Source of the DNA: Camellia lanceoleosa
Lineage: Eukaryota; Streptophyta; Magnoliopsida; Ericales; Theaceae
Assembly (NCBI GenBank): GCA_025200525.1
Contig: CM045768.1
Coordinates: forward strand, 48,864,925 to 48,928,924
Direction of reading: 5' to 3'
DNA: 64,000 bases
The number at the start of each line of letters is the position of its first letter. The stretch's first letter is position 1. Both the position numbers and the translations under genes were made by a program. Below are positions 45,506 through 58,574 of this stretch, one piece after another. The notes below the pieces were generated by a model. That model was not told the origin of the DNA. It searched no databases and saw nothing but the letters and a program-made list of their open reading frames with translations.

Positions 45506-46680
45506 TTATCTTGGAGTATTCATCATACCAAGTTCTGTTCTAATATAACAAAATTGTTCTTCATTGAGAGGCTTGGTAAATATGTCAGCTAATTGACGAT
45601 TTGTAGGCACAATTTCGAGTTCAATGTCACCTTTGAGTACATGATCTCTTAGAAAATGATGCCTTATTTCAATGTGTTTAGTGCGTGAGTGCTGAATAGG
45701 ATTTTTTGAAAGGTTAATGGCACTTGTGTTGTCACATTTTATAGGAATTTTATCATAGTGAAGTCCAAAATCTTGAAGTTGTTGTTTCATCCAAAACACC
45801 AATTGTGCACAACACCAATGGCGGCAATGTATTCTCGCTTCATAGCTGACAAAGCTAATCGAAGTTTTGTTTTTTGCAAAACCAAGAAGTGAGTGAGTGT
45901 CCAAGAAAATGACAAGTGCCACTAGTGCTTTTTCGATCAAGTCTACATCCCGTAAAGTCGCATCCGAGTAACCAAAAGTTCAAAGGTGGTTCCTTAGGAT
46001 ACCATAATCCCAAATTTTGAGTGCCAACAAGATATCCGAAAATACGCTTGATCATGTGATGTGTGACTCTTTTGGTGCGGATTGAAAACGTGCACACATA
46101 CAAACACTAAACATTATGTCGGGCCTACTTGCAATAAGATAGAGTAAAGAACCAATCATACCTCGATATTTCTTTTCATCTACAGGTTTACCTTGCTCAT
46201 CTTTGTTGATTTTTATTGATGTGCTCAGTGGAGTTGCTGCAGGCTTTGATGATTCCATTTCAAACCTTTTGAGTAGATCGTTGATATATTTCGTTTGATT
46301 TAAATGTATTCCATCATTAGTTTGTTTAATTTGTAGACCAAGAAAGTAATATAATTCCCCCATCATACACATTTCAAACTCACCCTGCATCTCTTTAGCA
46401 AACTCTTTGCACAAATTTTCATTAGTAGTACCAAAAATGATATCGCCAACATAAATTTGAACAATTAGCATGTTTTCTTTTTTGATTTTTATAAGAAGTG
46501 TTGTATCAATTTTTCCTCTACAAAAGCCTTTGTCAAGTAGAAAATTACTCAATCTTTCATACCATGCTCTAGGAGCTTGTTTCAAACCATATAAAGCTTT
46601 TGAAAGTTTGAAAACATGATCTGGGTATTTATGATTTTCAAAACCAGGAGGTTGTTCAACATAGACTTCCTCCAAATATA
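45506..46680 (-). pseudogene. pol: copia RT (palm onward)-RNase H (copy B)
   Basis: Equivalent to 10453-11658. The catalytic YVDD of copy A reads YVGD here (46453-46442), an A-to-G change on the coding strand that would stop polymerase activity. RNase H is broken into frames near 45780-46070 by edits at CAG/CTG-like positions. The C-terminus TNRQLADIFTKPL is kept. Several other amino acid changes near YVDD (GATNEN to GTTNEN, ELNYFLG to ELYYFLG) are not of the error type. Confidence 0.85.
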
Positions 46681-47943
46681 CCCATTTAAAAAGCACTTTT
46701 AACATACATTGATATAATTTAAAATCTTTAAAACACGCAAAAGCAAGTAACATTCTAATAGCTTCAAGTCTAGCAACTGGTGCAAAAGTTTCATCAAAAT
46801 CAATTCCCTCTTCTTGATTATAGCCTTGAGCTACTAATCTAGCTTTATTTCTAGTAACAACTCCAGATTCGTCCATTTTATTTCGAAAAACCCATTTTGT
46901 ACCAATAACGGGATGATCCTTAGGTCGAGGGGTCAAAAACCAAACTTCATTTCTTTCAAATGGATTTAATTCTTCTTGCATTGCTAAAATCCAATTTTCA
47001 TCATTTTCAGCTTCTAAAAATGATTTTGGTTCAATTTGTGAAACAAATGCTAAGTTACCACAAATATTTCTAATAGAGGAACGAGTTTTTATACCTTCTG
47101 CCGCATCACCTATGATGAGGTCTTTGGGGTAGCCATGAGCATACTTCCATTCTTTTGGTAGATTTGAGTCACTTTCTGGAAGAGCATATATTTCTTGAAG
47201 TTTCTCCATTGTCATTTCTTCTTCTTGTTCAAGAATGGATTTTCTTCATTTTCCTTTTTGTAAATGCTCTCCATGCTTGGTTGATTTTCTACAATATCAT
47301 TACTTACAAGATTCTTGGAAATAATATCGTTAGATTCATCAAAAACAACATGCACAGCTTCTTCAACAAGTAGAGTTCTTTTATTGAATACTCTATAAGC
47401 TTTACTAGACATAGAATAACCAAGAAATATAGCTTCATCCGATTTAGCATCAAATTTTCCTAAGTTATCTTTATTGTTGTTTAATACAAAACATTTACAA
47501 CCAAAAGCACGCACGTGATTAATATTAGGTTTTCTTCCTTTCCAAAGTTCATAAGGGGTTTTCTTAAGAATAGGTCTAATCATGGCACGGTTTATAACAT
47601 AGCATGCAGTGTTAACAGTTTCCGCCCAAAAATATTTAGGCAAATTATTTTCACAAAGCATAGTACGAGCCATTTCTTCAAGAGTTCTATTTTTTCTTTC
47701 AACCACACCATTTTGTTGAGGAGTCCTAGGGGCTGAGAAATTATGATCTATTCCTAAGTCATCACAAAACATAATAAAATCATCATTTTCAAATTCTCTA
47801 CCATGATCACTTCTAATACTACAAATATTAAGATTTTTCTCATTTTGAATTCTTTTACAAAGTTTTGAGAAATTATAAAAAGCTTCATTTTTGTGTGCTA
47901 AAAATAATACCCATGTATATCTAGTATAATCATCAATACACAC
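46681..47943 (-). pseudogene. pol: copia integrase core and start of RT (copy B)
   Basis: Equivalent to 11634-12893, now in two frames (47943-47212 and 47215 downward) because of a small loss in the NPLREQEEE stretch. The integrase D, D, E residues are kept. The frame in front of VKSAFLNG is shifted as in copy A. Substitutions such as TLKEMAR to TLEEMAR and INCAMIRP to INRAMIRP distinguish it from copy A. Confidence 0.86.
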
Positions 47944-48900
47944 AAGGGCATAAGATTTTCCTCCTAAACTTTATGTTCTAGATGGTCCGAATAGATCAAT
48001 ATGCAAGAGTTGAAGCGGTCTAGTAGTTGAAACAATAATTTTTGATTTAAAAGAAATTCTAGTGATTTTTCTAAATTGACATGCATCACAAAGTTTATCT
48101 TTTTCAAAAATAACTTTTGGTAAACCTATGACTAACTCATTTTTTTAAAGTTTGGAAATTAAATCAAAATGAGCATGTCATAATCTTTTATGCCAAAACC
48201 AACCATTATCATTTATAGCAGATAAACATTTAATATTAAAATGAGAAGACAAATCATACAAATCAAACACATATACATTCTCATGTCTATAACCTATAAA
48301 TAAAGTTTTATTTTCTAAAGTGTTTTCAATAGTGCAATGAGTTTTCTCAAAAATAACTCTATAACCTTTATCACATAATTGACTAATACTAAGCAAGTTA
48401 TGTTTTAAACCTTCAACAAATAAAACATTTTCAATAATAGGAGAGGGATTTTATCAATACTTCCTACACCAATGATTTTACCCTTGCTATTGTCGCCAAA
48501 GTCACATATCCGCCATCCTTTGGTTGGAGTGTGGCGAACATAGCTTTATTTCCAAATATGTGCCTCTAACATGCAATCGCCGAGATACCATCTATCGTTA
48601 TCGATTTTGTCTTGAAACATACCTACAAAAATTTGATTTCTATTGGTACCCATTTTTTTGGGTCCATAAAAGTTAGAATTTGACACTCTTAAGATATCCT
48701 TAGGGACCCACATCTTTTTATTTTAGCAAAAGGATTTCTTTTTAATAGGACATGAAGGTGAAATATGACCTTTTGTTCCACAAAATGACATGTGAGATGA
48801 GAATGATTAGAAGATGCATATACAAAGCCATTTTTTACAGTTTTTACTTTTGAAAAAGGTTTATATCCAATTCTCTACCAAAAGTACGGTTTTGATTTTT
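47944..48900 (-). pseudogene. pol: copia protease and pre-integrase region (copy B)
   Basis: LLSISQLCDKGY to WFWHKRL is open at 48396-48178, ending in the same TGA as copy A. The protease triplet region (about 48570) is scrambled by edits (CACTGTCG read as CAATCGCCG). Confidence 0.72.
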
Positions 48901-50330
48901 AAAAATTTTATCTAACGTCTCTCGACCTTGAGTAAACTTTTGAAAGAGTAGTTTTCAAGTCTTCAATATTTTCTTTCAAAATAATTTGCTCATTTTTTAA
49001 AGACTCGTTTTCTTTTTGCAATACAACTAAATGTTTTTCAGAAATTAAAGACTCTTTTTGATTTAAAATCTCATTTTCCTTTTTTATTTTCATGGCTTCA
49101 TTTTCTAAAACATTTATCTTAGAAGTCAATGATTCATTTTCTTTTGATAAATTTGAAATTACTTTCTTTTGGCAATTATTTTTCAAACTAAGTTTCTTAA
49201 ATTCAGCATGTAATTCATCAAAAGCTAATTGTAATTCATCAAATGTAAAGGATTCGTCATTTACCTCATTTTCATTTCCAAGTGCCATTAAACATAGGTT
49301 AGCAACCTCGTTTTTGCAAACTTCGGTTTCTGTGTCGCTTTCATCACTATCTTTTTCCCATGCTGCAATCATAGCTTTCTTCTTGTCCTTCTTAAATTTT
49401 TTCTTAAGTTCTAGACATTCTGATTTGTAGTGTCCAGGTTTGTTGCATTCAGAAGTGTGTTACTTGATTTTTGTGATTTTCTTCTTTGAAAATCCCTATT
49501 GTTGAAGTCTTTTTTGAAAAAATTTCGTACGCCTTGTTTCTTTCTCACAAACCTTTGGAACTTTCTAGTGATGAATGCCATTTCCTCATCCTCATCTGAA
49601 TCATCTTCCTCTTGATGTTTTGAAGTGGATTTGAAGGCTATTCCTTTCTTTTTGTTGTTGTCCTCCTCTTCCTTTCCTTCTTGCATTATGAGCTCATGAG
49701 TTAAGAGAGATCTCATTAACTCATCTAGACTTACCTTTGATAAATCCTTGGCTTCGGTAATGGCAATGACTTTTGTCTCCCAACATTTTGGCAATGACCT
49801 AAGCACTTTTCTTACAATTTCAGCATTAGTATATATTTTGCCAAGAGAAGTTAGACCATTAATAATATCAGTAAAACGAGTAAACATTTGAGGAATAGTT
49901 TCATCAGGCTTTATTTTAAATAATTCATAATTATGGACTAGCAAACTGACTCTAGATTCTTTAACTTGTTCAGTTCCCTCATGAGTCACTATAAGCTTGT
50001 CCCAAATTTCTTTTGCGGTTTTACATGTGAAAATTTCTGAACTCGTTGGCATCTAAGGCTAAGATACAACATGTTTGTAGCTTTGACATTAATTTGGGCC
50101 ATTCTAGTATCTGATTCATCCCACTCATCTTCAGGTTTTGGTACCCTAAGTCCATCTACAGTTTTGGTAGGAATTTTTAGACCATTACAAATAATTTTCC
50201 AACATTCATAATCATTAGATTGAATATGTATGGTCATCCTAGTTTTCCAATAGCTAAAATTTGTGCCGCTAAATAGAGGTGGCCTATTAGATGCTTGTCC
50301 CTCGGGTAAGGAATAACTAGGGGTTGCCAT
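48901..50330 (-). pseudogene. gag: copia gag (copy B)
   Basis: The start is the ATG at 50330. Open pieces are 50330-49989, 50052-49411 and 49372-48908. Copy B reads the N-terminus (MATPSYSLPEG through DEWDESDTRMAQINVKAT) without the frameshift of copy A, but breaks at the zinc knuckle near 49440-49480. The coiled coil is intact and longer than in copy A. Confidence 0.83.
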
Positions 50331-50371
50331 AATCTACTCTAAGACGGTTAAGTCACAGAAATTAGAGTCTA

Positions 50372-50384
50372 GACTCTGATACCA
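50372..50384 (-). other. primer binding site of the Sirevirus (copy B)
   Basis: The minus strand reads TGGTATCAGAGTC, two bases from the LTR border. Confidence 0.88.
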
Positions 50385-50386
50385 AT

Positions 50387-51207
50387 TGTTATCCCAGATA
50401 GGCAACCCAAGAGGGGGGTGAATTGGGTTTAAAAATTTCACAGTATTAAAATTAATACAATATTCAGAATTTTAATAAATAAAAAAAAACAGAATAATAA
50501 TTATCAAAATAAAAGTAAGAGAGATAGGGAGAGAAAATCAAACACGCGATTTATAGTGGTTCTAAGACACCGCCTATGTCCACTCCCAAGGAACCTCCTT
50601 GAGAATTTCTTTACTATCAATTGAATAAATACACCACCAAGCTTGTGGATTTGGCACAAGACTTACTTTTATCTATTGAGCCTTACTCAACAATAAAAGC
50701 CTTACCCTTACAAAATCTCTCTAAAAATAAGGAATAAGAATAAGGGTAATTTAAACCCTCTTTACAATAATTCTCTCACAAAGAGTGGATATGAAAGTGT
50801 AAGAACAAATGCTAGACTTAGATCTGAAAGTGAAAGAGCGTAATACTCGTAATTTTGAAGCTTACGTAAAATTTTTCTCTTCGTTCTTGGTTTTTCTTCA
50901 CATCCAACACCTCTATTTATACACAAAAATATACCCGTTGGACGCCCTTGCCGACGCCATGGCTTACATAAGCGCCTCGACGCCATCGCTACATAAGCAC
51001 GCCTCGATGTCATGGCTTACATAAGGTGCTCTTGATGTCATCGCTACATAAGTACACTCCTTAATTTTAAATAGTCAGCAAATGATAAGAATAAAAATAA
51101 GACTAATTTTTTCTTTTTGTTTTTTTTCAAACATGGAGCCACCGTTTTTGTAGACAATTTAATACAAAGTTCACAATTTTCAAACAAATAAATAATTTTC
51201 TCCATCT
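50387..51207 (-). repeat. Sirevirus 5' LTR, U5-R and proximal U3 (copy B)
   Basis: Equivalent to 15339-16174. The bZIP-like repeats are misread here: TGACGTCA appears as CGACGCCA at about 50952 and 50980. The rest of the LTR follows at 59122-59713. Confidence 0.88.
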
Positions 51208-51421
51208 AGTTTTCGGTTCCATCTTAATCACCCACGAGATCAGTCTGTTATCCACCTGGTTTCAGTCACCCACTTCCATTTCTTGTCCAGAGTAAGTCCT
51301 TAGAGTTAGGCAGTGGACATTTAGGATAGGGTTCGTGCTAAACCATTCTCGTCTGCGGGTAACTTGACAAGAATAGGGTATGTATTAAGATATCTCAGAA
51401 ACTGATTAATTAGAAAGAACA

Positions 51422-52210
51422 ATGAGTCGATTATTTAGAAGTAACTCATCGGGTCATTCTAGGTCAACAACTTTACCTTCCATACCTAATCAAGGATTAG
51501 TCATTAATGAAGAAGATGTTGAAATACAAAATGATCAATTTAATAGAGATTGAATATACCAAAATTACAAATCAAAGAAATTTATAAAACAACATTTCTA
51601 CGTATGTTTTTAAAGTTGTATTACATGTTAAAACAATTGAACAAGTTTATGCTTTAGAAAAACCTCGAGAAACTTGTCATTATTTGATACTAAATTAATT
51701 AAAAGACACAAAGATAATGGTTACAATTTTATTCACATTGGTCTAATTCAAGTTGGTCTTAATCCACTTACACCGTTAGAAAAAATACTGCTTTTATTAT
51801 GCTTAAGAGATGCTCGCTTTCTTAATTATAATGATAGTTTAATGGAATGATGGAAACCGGTCTTCATAAAGGTCCAAAGACATTTTAATTGTTTTCCGAT
51901 TTTACGCCGCTTTAAGTGATCCAAATATTTTACATGCTTTAACATTAAATATTCAACTACATGGTTCATTCACTAATATGATGGCTAAGACACATAATAT
52001 TGCTTTAATTTATCGCGCTCACTATAAATGTATGCAAACTAATTTAAATGTTCATGCTCGCATAAATCACTTAAAGATAAAACTTTACTTATTCAAAGTA
52101 GTAGTCATAGTGAATCCCATATTAATATTCCTAAAATGATTGAATGGAAAGATATTGATTTACGATGAATGGATTATCGTAATGAAAATTACAAACATAA
52201 TCAAGAATAA
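51422..52210 (+). pseudogene. caulimovirid movement protein region, fragmented (copy B)
   Basis: It starts at the same ATG as copy A but no piece longer than about 60 residues stays open. The extra breaks are single-base losses, several of them beside CTG/CAG or GG/CC pairs. Family features are as described for 16390-17187. Confidence 0.65.
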
Positions 52211-54648
52211 TCCTCGTAACAAGATATTAAAGATATCGCATAATTTAATGATGGTTTTGTTCATATTAAATTTAACCGTAGTCAATCCTCTAGACATAGT
52301 ACATCTAGTGCCCCTAGCTTAAATAGGAATCAAGATGAAATATTTACCACACCTCTATTTAGAAAAATAGTCAACTTAATATCGGTCCAACCATAGGTCC
52401 TACAATCAATCCAAAATTAAAAGGAATTGATAATTCCTCAACTTCTCAAATTAGTAAACCTGCTTATTCTACACATACTCATTTCCTTGATGAAGAAGTT
52501 CATTCAACGACTCTCCGACTCAAACCGATATGGAAGAATTTACACCACCGTCAATCCACAATTATTGACAATTAAAAAGGAATTTACTCCCAATCTTGAT
52601 AAATTACTTATTGATTTTAAATCTAAAGCTAATCGCACCAAATACCATGCTTATTATGCTAAATATATATCGCTCAAATGTCTCAAATCTCCCAAGAATG
52701 GTATAATTTTATGGTTCGATATGGTTTTGAATTACCCTTACTAGAATATGAAGAAAAATATTATAAAACACTTACTACAATTACTAAACATAAATGGAAA
52801 ACTTCGCTACCACTACAATTAGTTCTAGTCATGCTCCCTTAGAGAAAATTATTCTTAATCAACAAGGTTCTCAAATTCGCCTCCTTTTAAATTACTCCGC
52901 GATGATAATGAACTCAAAAAGTCATTGAACAAAATAATTATACTAACCAAGGTTTAAATACAATTGGTAAACAATTAGATAAAATAGAAACTAATTTAGA
53001 ATTGCTCACACTTCATCATCTAAACAACCTTTAGATGCACCTTTACTTAACCTACCTAGTAAACGCTTCTACCCGAACTAGCCTAGTTACAAATGATCAA
53101 TCATCTACGGTCCAAGCCATTGAAAAATTATTTACCAAATTAGCAGACCGATACTCCTCACCTTCTAAAGATAAAGGTATTATCGTCCTAAATCAACAAT
53201 TTGATATTAACCCAAATTCTACTTCCTCCGAGCATCGACAATGAAATTAATAACTTAGCTCAACAATTCCAAGTTGCGAAAATACACTATCCTAAAATTA
53301 ATCCTCAAACTACCAAGAATTGGTATACTAAGCCTACTCTGCCGATTTACAATTTGAAGAAAATAATGTTAATAATCAATTTTCTCTCTCGCTAAAAAAT
53401 TATACGAATGGAATATTGATGATCTTAGTGAAGATCAACTCCTCCAAAAATTAAATCATTTATCTATGGTCTCAACAGTTATCTCTAATTATCCCCAATA
53501 TACTCAACCTCAAATTGTAAATTTAATTACTATCATCGCTTTATCGGGTCACCAAATCTTGGTGGGAAAAATATTTAATCGACACTCAACGAGACTCTAT
53601 CATCTATGCTAACCAAACCGATGATCAAGGATTACCTATATTTGATGAAAATTTAGGATGTTGCCAACCCGATGGTATTAACCAATTAATTTATACAATT
53701 ATTAGACATTTTATTGGTACCCCAACTAATATATATTCTCGCATACATGATCAACTCAAGAATCTTACTTGTCCAACCTTAAGTGATTTTAGATGGTATA
53801 AAGATGTTTTTACCTCTAGAGTTATGCCGAGAGAAGACTGCATTTAAATCATTCTGGAAAGAAAAATTTATTAATGGATTACCTAGTTTATTTGCTCACA
53901 AAATTAGAGATGTTCTTAGTCAACCTACTGGTGTTATTGAATATGATAATTTAACATATGGTGATATAATTAGCACTATTCAAAAAGAAGGCTTAAAAAT
54001 GTGTATTGATTTAAAACTTAGTCAAAAAGCTACAAAAGATAAACATAAAGCTAAATATGAATTAGGAAATTTCTGTGAACAATATGGACTACCTCCTATT
54101 GCACCCTCTCGTAGGAAATCACACAAACATTCAAAACATAAATCCAAATATTACAAGAAGCCTTATTCACCCTCCAAATCTAATGACAAATTTTATACTA
54201 AACCCAAAAAGAAATATCATAAATCTAAATCACATCCGAGATCAAAATCTAATAAAGATATTACGTGTTATAACTGTGGACAAAAAGGCCACTATGCTAA
54301 TAAATGCAAAGAGAAACAAAAGCTCAAAGACAGAGTCAATCAACTCCAAATTAATGATGAATCCAAAATACAGTTATTTGAAATCTTCCAATTAAATCAG
54401 TCTGATAATGATTCCTCTTCTGTACTTCCATCTACATCCAATTCCCCATCTAATAGTGATAATTCTGATTCTGATAATCAAATTACCTTAGGATGTAATG
54501 ATGTTTGTTGTAAACCGGTTAAACAAATTGCTCTACTAAACATAGTCAAGAAGAATCGCTTTTAATTGATTTAATTAGTAAATTAGATGATCCTCAATTA
54601 AAACAACAATATATTGATAAGCTCAAAGGTCTAATGCTTCAAATGTAA
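52211..54648 (+). pseudogene. caulimovirid middle region and coat protein, zinc knuckle intact (copy B)
   Basis: The best open part is 53783-54565 (260 residues): end of the coat-protein core, a Lys/His/Ser-rich basic stretch, the zinc knuckle CYNCGQKGHYANKC at 54266-54307 and an acidic Ser/Asp-rich tail. The coat protein packages the genome and the knuckle binds nucleic acid. The TAA at 54646 is the one shared with copy A. The region before 53783 is in several frames. Confidence 0.8.
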
Positions 54649-55530
54649 ACTAAACCTAAGTTTAATAAACCCATCATTAGTTTATCTAAAACTTTAGAAA
54701 AAATTTAAAATAAAACTAAAGAAGTTACACTTCAAGACTTACAATTTGAAATCAATCAAATTAAACAAACAATAAGAGATCTTCAAAATAAAGATAATAA
54801 ATTAGAAAATGAAATTATTAATCTTAAACTTAAACAAAACTTAAATGATTTCCAACCTAATGCACAATCACCTCATGAATCTGAACATAATTCTGATCAT
54901 GATTCTGATCATACTGATCCAACTAAACTCATATTTGATAATCGATCTCAAGCTACTAACCTTGAAGATAAACGATTAAATTTACTTAATAAAATTTATA
55001 TGCAAAAATGGTACTCAAGAATTAAAATCATTGTTGAAGATTTTGAATTAGAATTAGTTGCATTAATTGATCGTGTCGATTTAAATTGCATTCAAGAAGG
55101 ATTACTTCCTACTAAATATTATCATAAATGTCAAGAGAAATTAATCTCGCTAATGGTAGTAAAATGCATATTCGATATAAATTACCTAAAGTACATGTTT
55201 GTCAAAATAATGTTTGCTTTAAAACTACATTTGTTTTAGTCAAAAATATGACCGATCGGATTATTTTAGGTACACCATTTATATCTTTATTATATCCATT
55301 TACTACTTCTCTCAAGGAATTACTACTTATGTTTTAGGACATCCTGTTACATTTACATTCTTATTTCCACGAACAATTAGAGTTAAATCAATTACAAGAT
55401 TGTTCTATTACCCACACTATTAAACGACTAACTCGGCATATTAATTTTCTTAAAGAAGAAATTAATTACAAAAGAATAGATCAACAGCTTAATCGATCCT
55501 GCTTCTCATCTCTCAAATTAATGATTTCAA
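54649..55530 (+). pseudogene. caulimovirid coiled coil and aspartic protease (copy B)
   Basis: Equivalent to 19618-20508. The catalytic triplet reads Asp-Arg-Val at 55069-55080 because ACTGGTGCTG became CGTGTCG. The change removes exactly the CTG-containing bases and is best read as sequence error. Confidence 0.75.
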
Positions 55531-56911
55531 ATTAAAACTTGAATCAACTGCTTGTTCAACTTTACCTATCGTGATTCTCGCATAGGAGAAAGCATGTAGT
55601 TACTTTACCATATATTAAAGGTTTTAATGAACGACAAATACCTACTAAATCCCTATTCAAATGAATCATGAATTGTTAGAAATGTGTAAAAAGGAAATTA
55701 ATGAATTATTAAAAAATAGAATTATTAGTCCCAAAGAAATCACCATGGTCTTGTCCTCGCTTTTTATGTTAATAAAAATGTCAATTAGAACGAGGTGTTC
55801 TCGCCTAGTTATTAATTATAAACCATTAAATGTCGTTCTTGAATGGATTAGATATCCTATTCCTAATAAAAAGACCTAATTAAAAGACTTAATCAAGTCG
55901 TTATTTTTAGTAAATTTGATTTAAAAAGTGGTTTCGCAAATTCAAATTCATCCTAAAGATCGATATAAACGCTTTTAATACACCTTTTGGCCAATATGAA
56001 TGGAATGTCATGCCATTTGGATTAAAAAATGCTCCTAGTGAATTTCAAAATATAATGAATGATATTTTTAACCCATTTAGTCATTTTTCTATTGTTTACA
56101 TTGATGACATATTAATCTTTTCTAAATCAATTAGTGAACATTGGAAACATTTAACTGCATTCTTTTATACTATTAAAAGTCATGGTCTAGTCATATCCGC
56201 CCTAAGATTAAATTATTTCGCATTAAAGTTAGGTTTTTAGGTTATGATATTCATCATAATACTATTCTCCCAATTAGTCGCTTCTATTGAGTTTATGCCT
56301 AAATTTCGATGAAATTCTTGATAAAACTCAATTACAAAGGTTTTAGGTTCCTCAATTACATTGCTGAATTTTATAAAGACCTTAGGCAAATCACAACCAT
56401 TGTTCGACGGTTAAAGGATAATCCTCCTCCTTGGTCTTCTACTCATACCGCCGTTGTTCAACAAGTTAAACAATATGTCAAGTCTCTTCCTTGTCTTGGT
56501 ATTCCTAATGAGAACTCATTCAAAATTATTCAAACCGATGCTTCGATATTGGTTATGGTGGCATTCTCCTTCGTAAAGTCACTCCTACCATCCGAACAAA
56601 TTGTTCGCTTTCATTCGTGTCCGAATAAAGCACAATTAAATTATAGTACTATTAAAAAGAAATTTTATCTATCGCTTTTATGTATTCAAAATTTCAAGAT
56701 GATATTTTAAATCAAAAATTTTTACTTCGTGGTCGATTGCAAATCTGCTAAATATGTTTTAGAAAAGATGTTCAAAATCTTGCTAGTAAATGATTTTTGC
56801 CCGCTGGCAATCTATTTTAAGTATTTTTGATTTTGATATTACCTATATACCCCGTTGTCAAAATTCCCTACCGATTTTCTTACCCGAGAATTTTACAGGG
56901 GGTAAGGATGA
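55531..56911 (+). pseudogene. caulimovirid reverse transcriptase-RNase H (copy B)
   Basis: Open pieces are 55661-55879, 56010-56240 (with MPFGLKNAPSEFQ and YIDD at 56097-56108) and 56309-56710. RNase H is shifted several times. The ORF1 end again overlaps the ORF2 ATG (ATGA at 56908). Confidence 0.8.
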
Positions 56912-58370
56912 GTGCTACTCCACATATTTCCTATGTTAAAACCCAAATTATACATTCCCAAACCCCGATCAAACAAGTTAACCGTCGGATTAACCGCCTT
57001 AAGTCATTTAGGCCAACTACTAAAAGAGCCCAATACATCAATCATCAATAGCCATAAGCTCGCCGTGTTTTACGACATAATTATTACAATGATTTACATT
57101 ATTACCGTAATTATTTAGATCTTCTTTCTGGTTACTAATCTTTGTTTCCTAATCAACTCATAGTTCCTCCTCCTCTGGAGTCAATTAAACCATCCTCTTC
57201 CATTGACATAATTAATAGACACCATACTCTTGGTACTATTCACCGTCCGACATTTCATCTGCATTGGCTAATGATCCCTTTGCCTCTAGCCAATCGGGCC
57301 GCCATTACTCCACTTCCAATTAATCAAGTTCGACCCTCTCGAACTGAGTACACCAAATCACATGTTGCTAACTTGTTCTACAAAGAACCTAGTCACCCCA
57401 GAAGTCAAACCATTAACGAAATTGCTCAATTCCATTTTGGCTCTGGATGTCATTTCATTTCTTCACCTCCAGAGAAAAATCTCTCTTATTACAAAGATAT
57501 TCTGCTCAACCATCATTCCATTTTGATCAAACCAATTCAGGATCGTGTCTATGCTTACAAGATCCTATACCATTCACTTTACATTCACAACATTGTCTCT
57601 CTTGCAGAATGGGGCAATCCTAATGCCTCGACATTTGCTCGGTCATTCTATTCAATATAATTATCATGATTATATTGATGCTTGGTTCAAATTGTTCTTG
57701 TACCAAAATGAGTCATTTAGTCACTCCCGTTCATCTCATTTGATCAAAAATTCAAATCAATTACCCACTTGGTTTCTTCGATGGTGGACTCATTATGGCC
57801 CCATTTCGTATATTCTTCCCGCCACTCAATGAAACAATTGCCTATTTTGTCATTGCTACCCATTTACTACTCATCAAAAACAATTTCCTATCTTGCTCAC
57901 TTTTATATCCAAGTACAAAATCCCATGGATATTCAAATGGCATTATGGGATTAATGACAACATCATTATTCGCCAACACTGCTAAATGGTGGGCTAAGTT
58001 CAATGTGCCTGCATTATTGAAATTGTTTATGAGGAATTTCTCCGATTCATGTGCTCCAACACCGCAATAGTCAAAGCCCAAAGAAGCCCAAAGAGACCCC
58101 AACTGCCAGAATCACCAAGGAAGTCACCTTTTCCTCCACCAATCTTGGCGCCCTCATCTAGTGGCTCCAAGCCCAAATCATCAAAGATCAAATCCAAGGA
58201 AAGTCCAAAGTCCCAAGGGTTCCGACCAACCAAGGTCAAAGTCCAAATCACGTGCTCACCCAAGATTCAACCTCCTGCCAAATTTCATTGTTCAACCCGA
58301 TCCACCAAAGGATCAATTGCTTCAAATGGCCCGCCTCCTAGTAGATCAAGCCCAAGCCCAATTAAAATGA
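56908..58370 (+). pseudogene. caulimovirid ORF2, unknown function (copy B)
   Basis: The ATG is at 56908. It is broken near 57048 (CAACAGTTAC read as CAATAGCCAT), then has the shared TAA at 57136. The main piece 57142-57660 is open, followed by a WWTHYGPISYILP stretch and a Pro/Ser/Lys-rich C-terminus (58049-58370) that is cleaner than in copy A. Function unknown. Confidence 0.7.
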
Positions 58371-58574
58371 ACAATCTCCTCGACCGCCCAACAAGCCTAG
58401 TTCAAGATAGTTCAGAGCCTCGTATGATCCACCAATCAACCTGGTTATGATCGTCCTGAGTTTCATGATGCTCAGGACCCATTTGCTTGAAATAATCGAC
58501 ATAGGATTCTTTATAAATATAAAATTGACTTCAATCACTACTCTTTTGAGAAAAGCTGTCAATTTATATTTATT

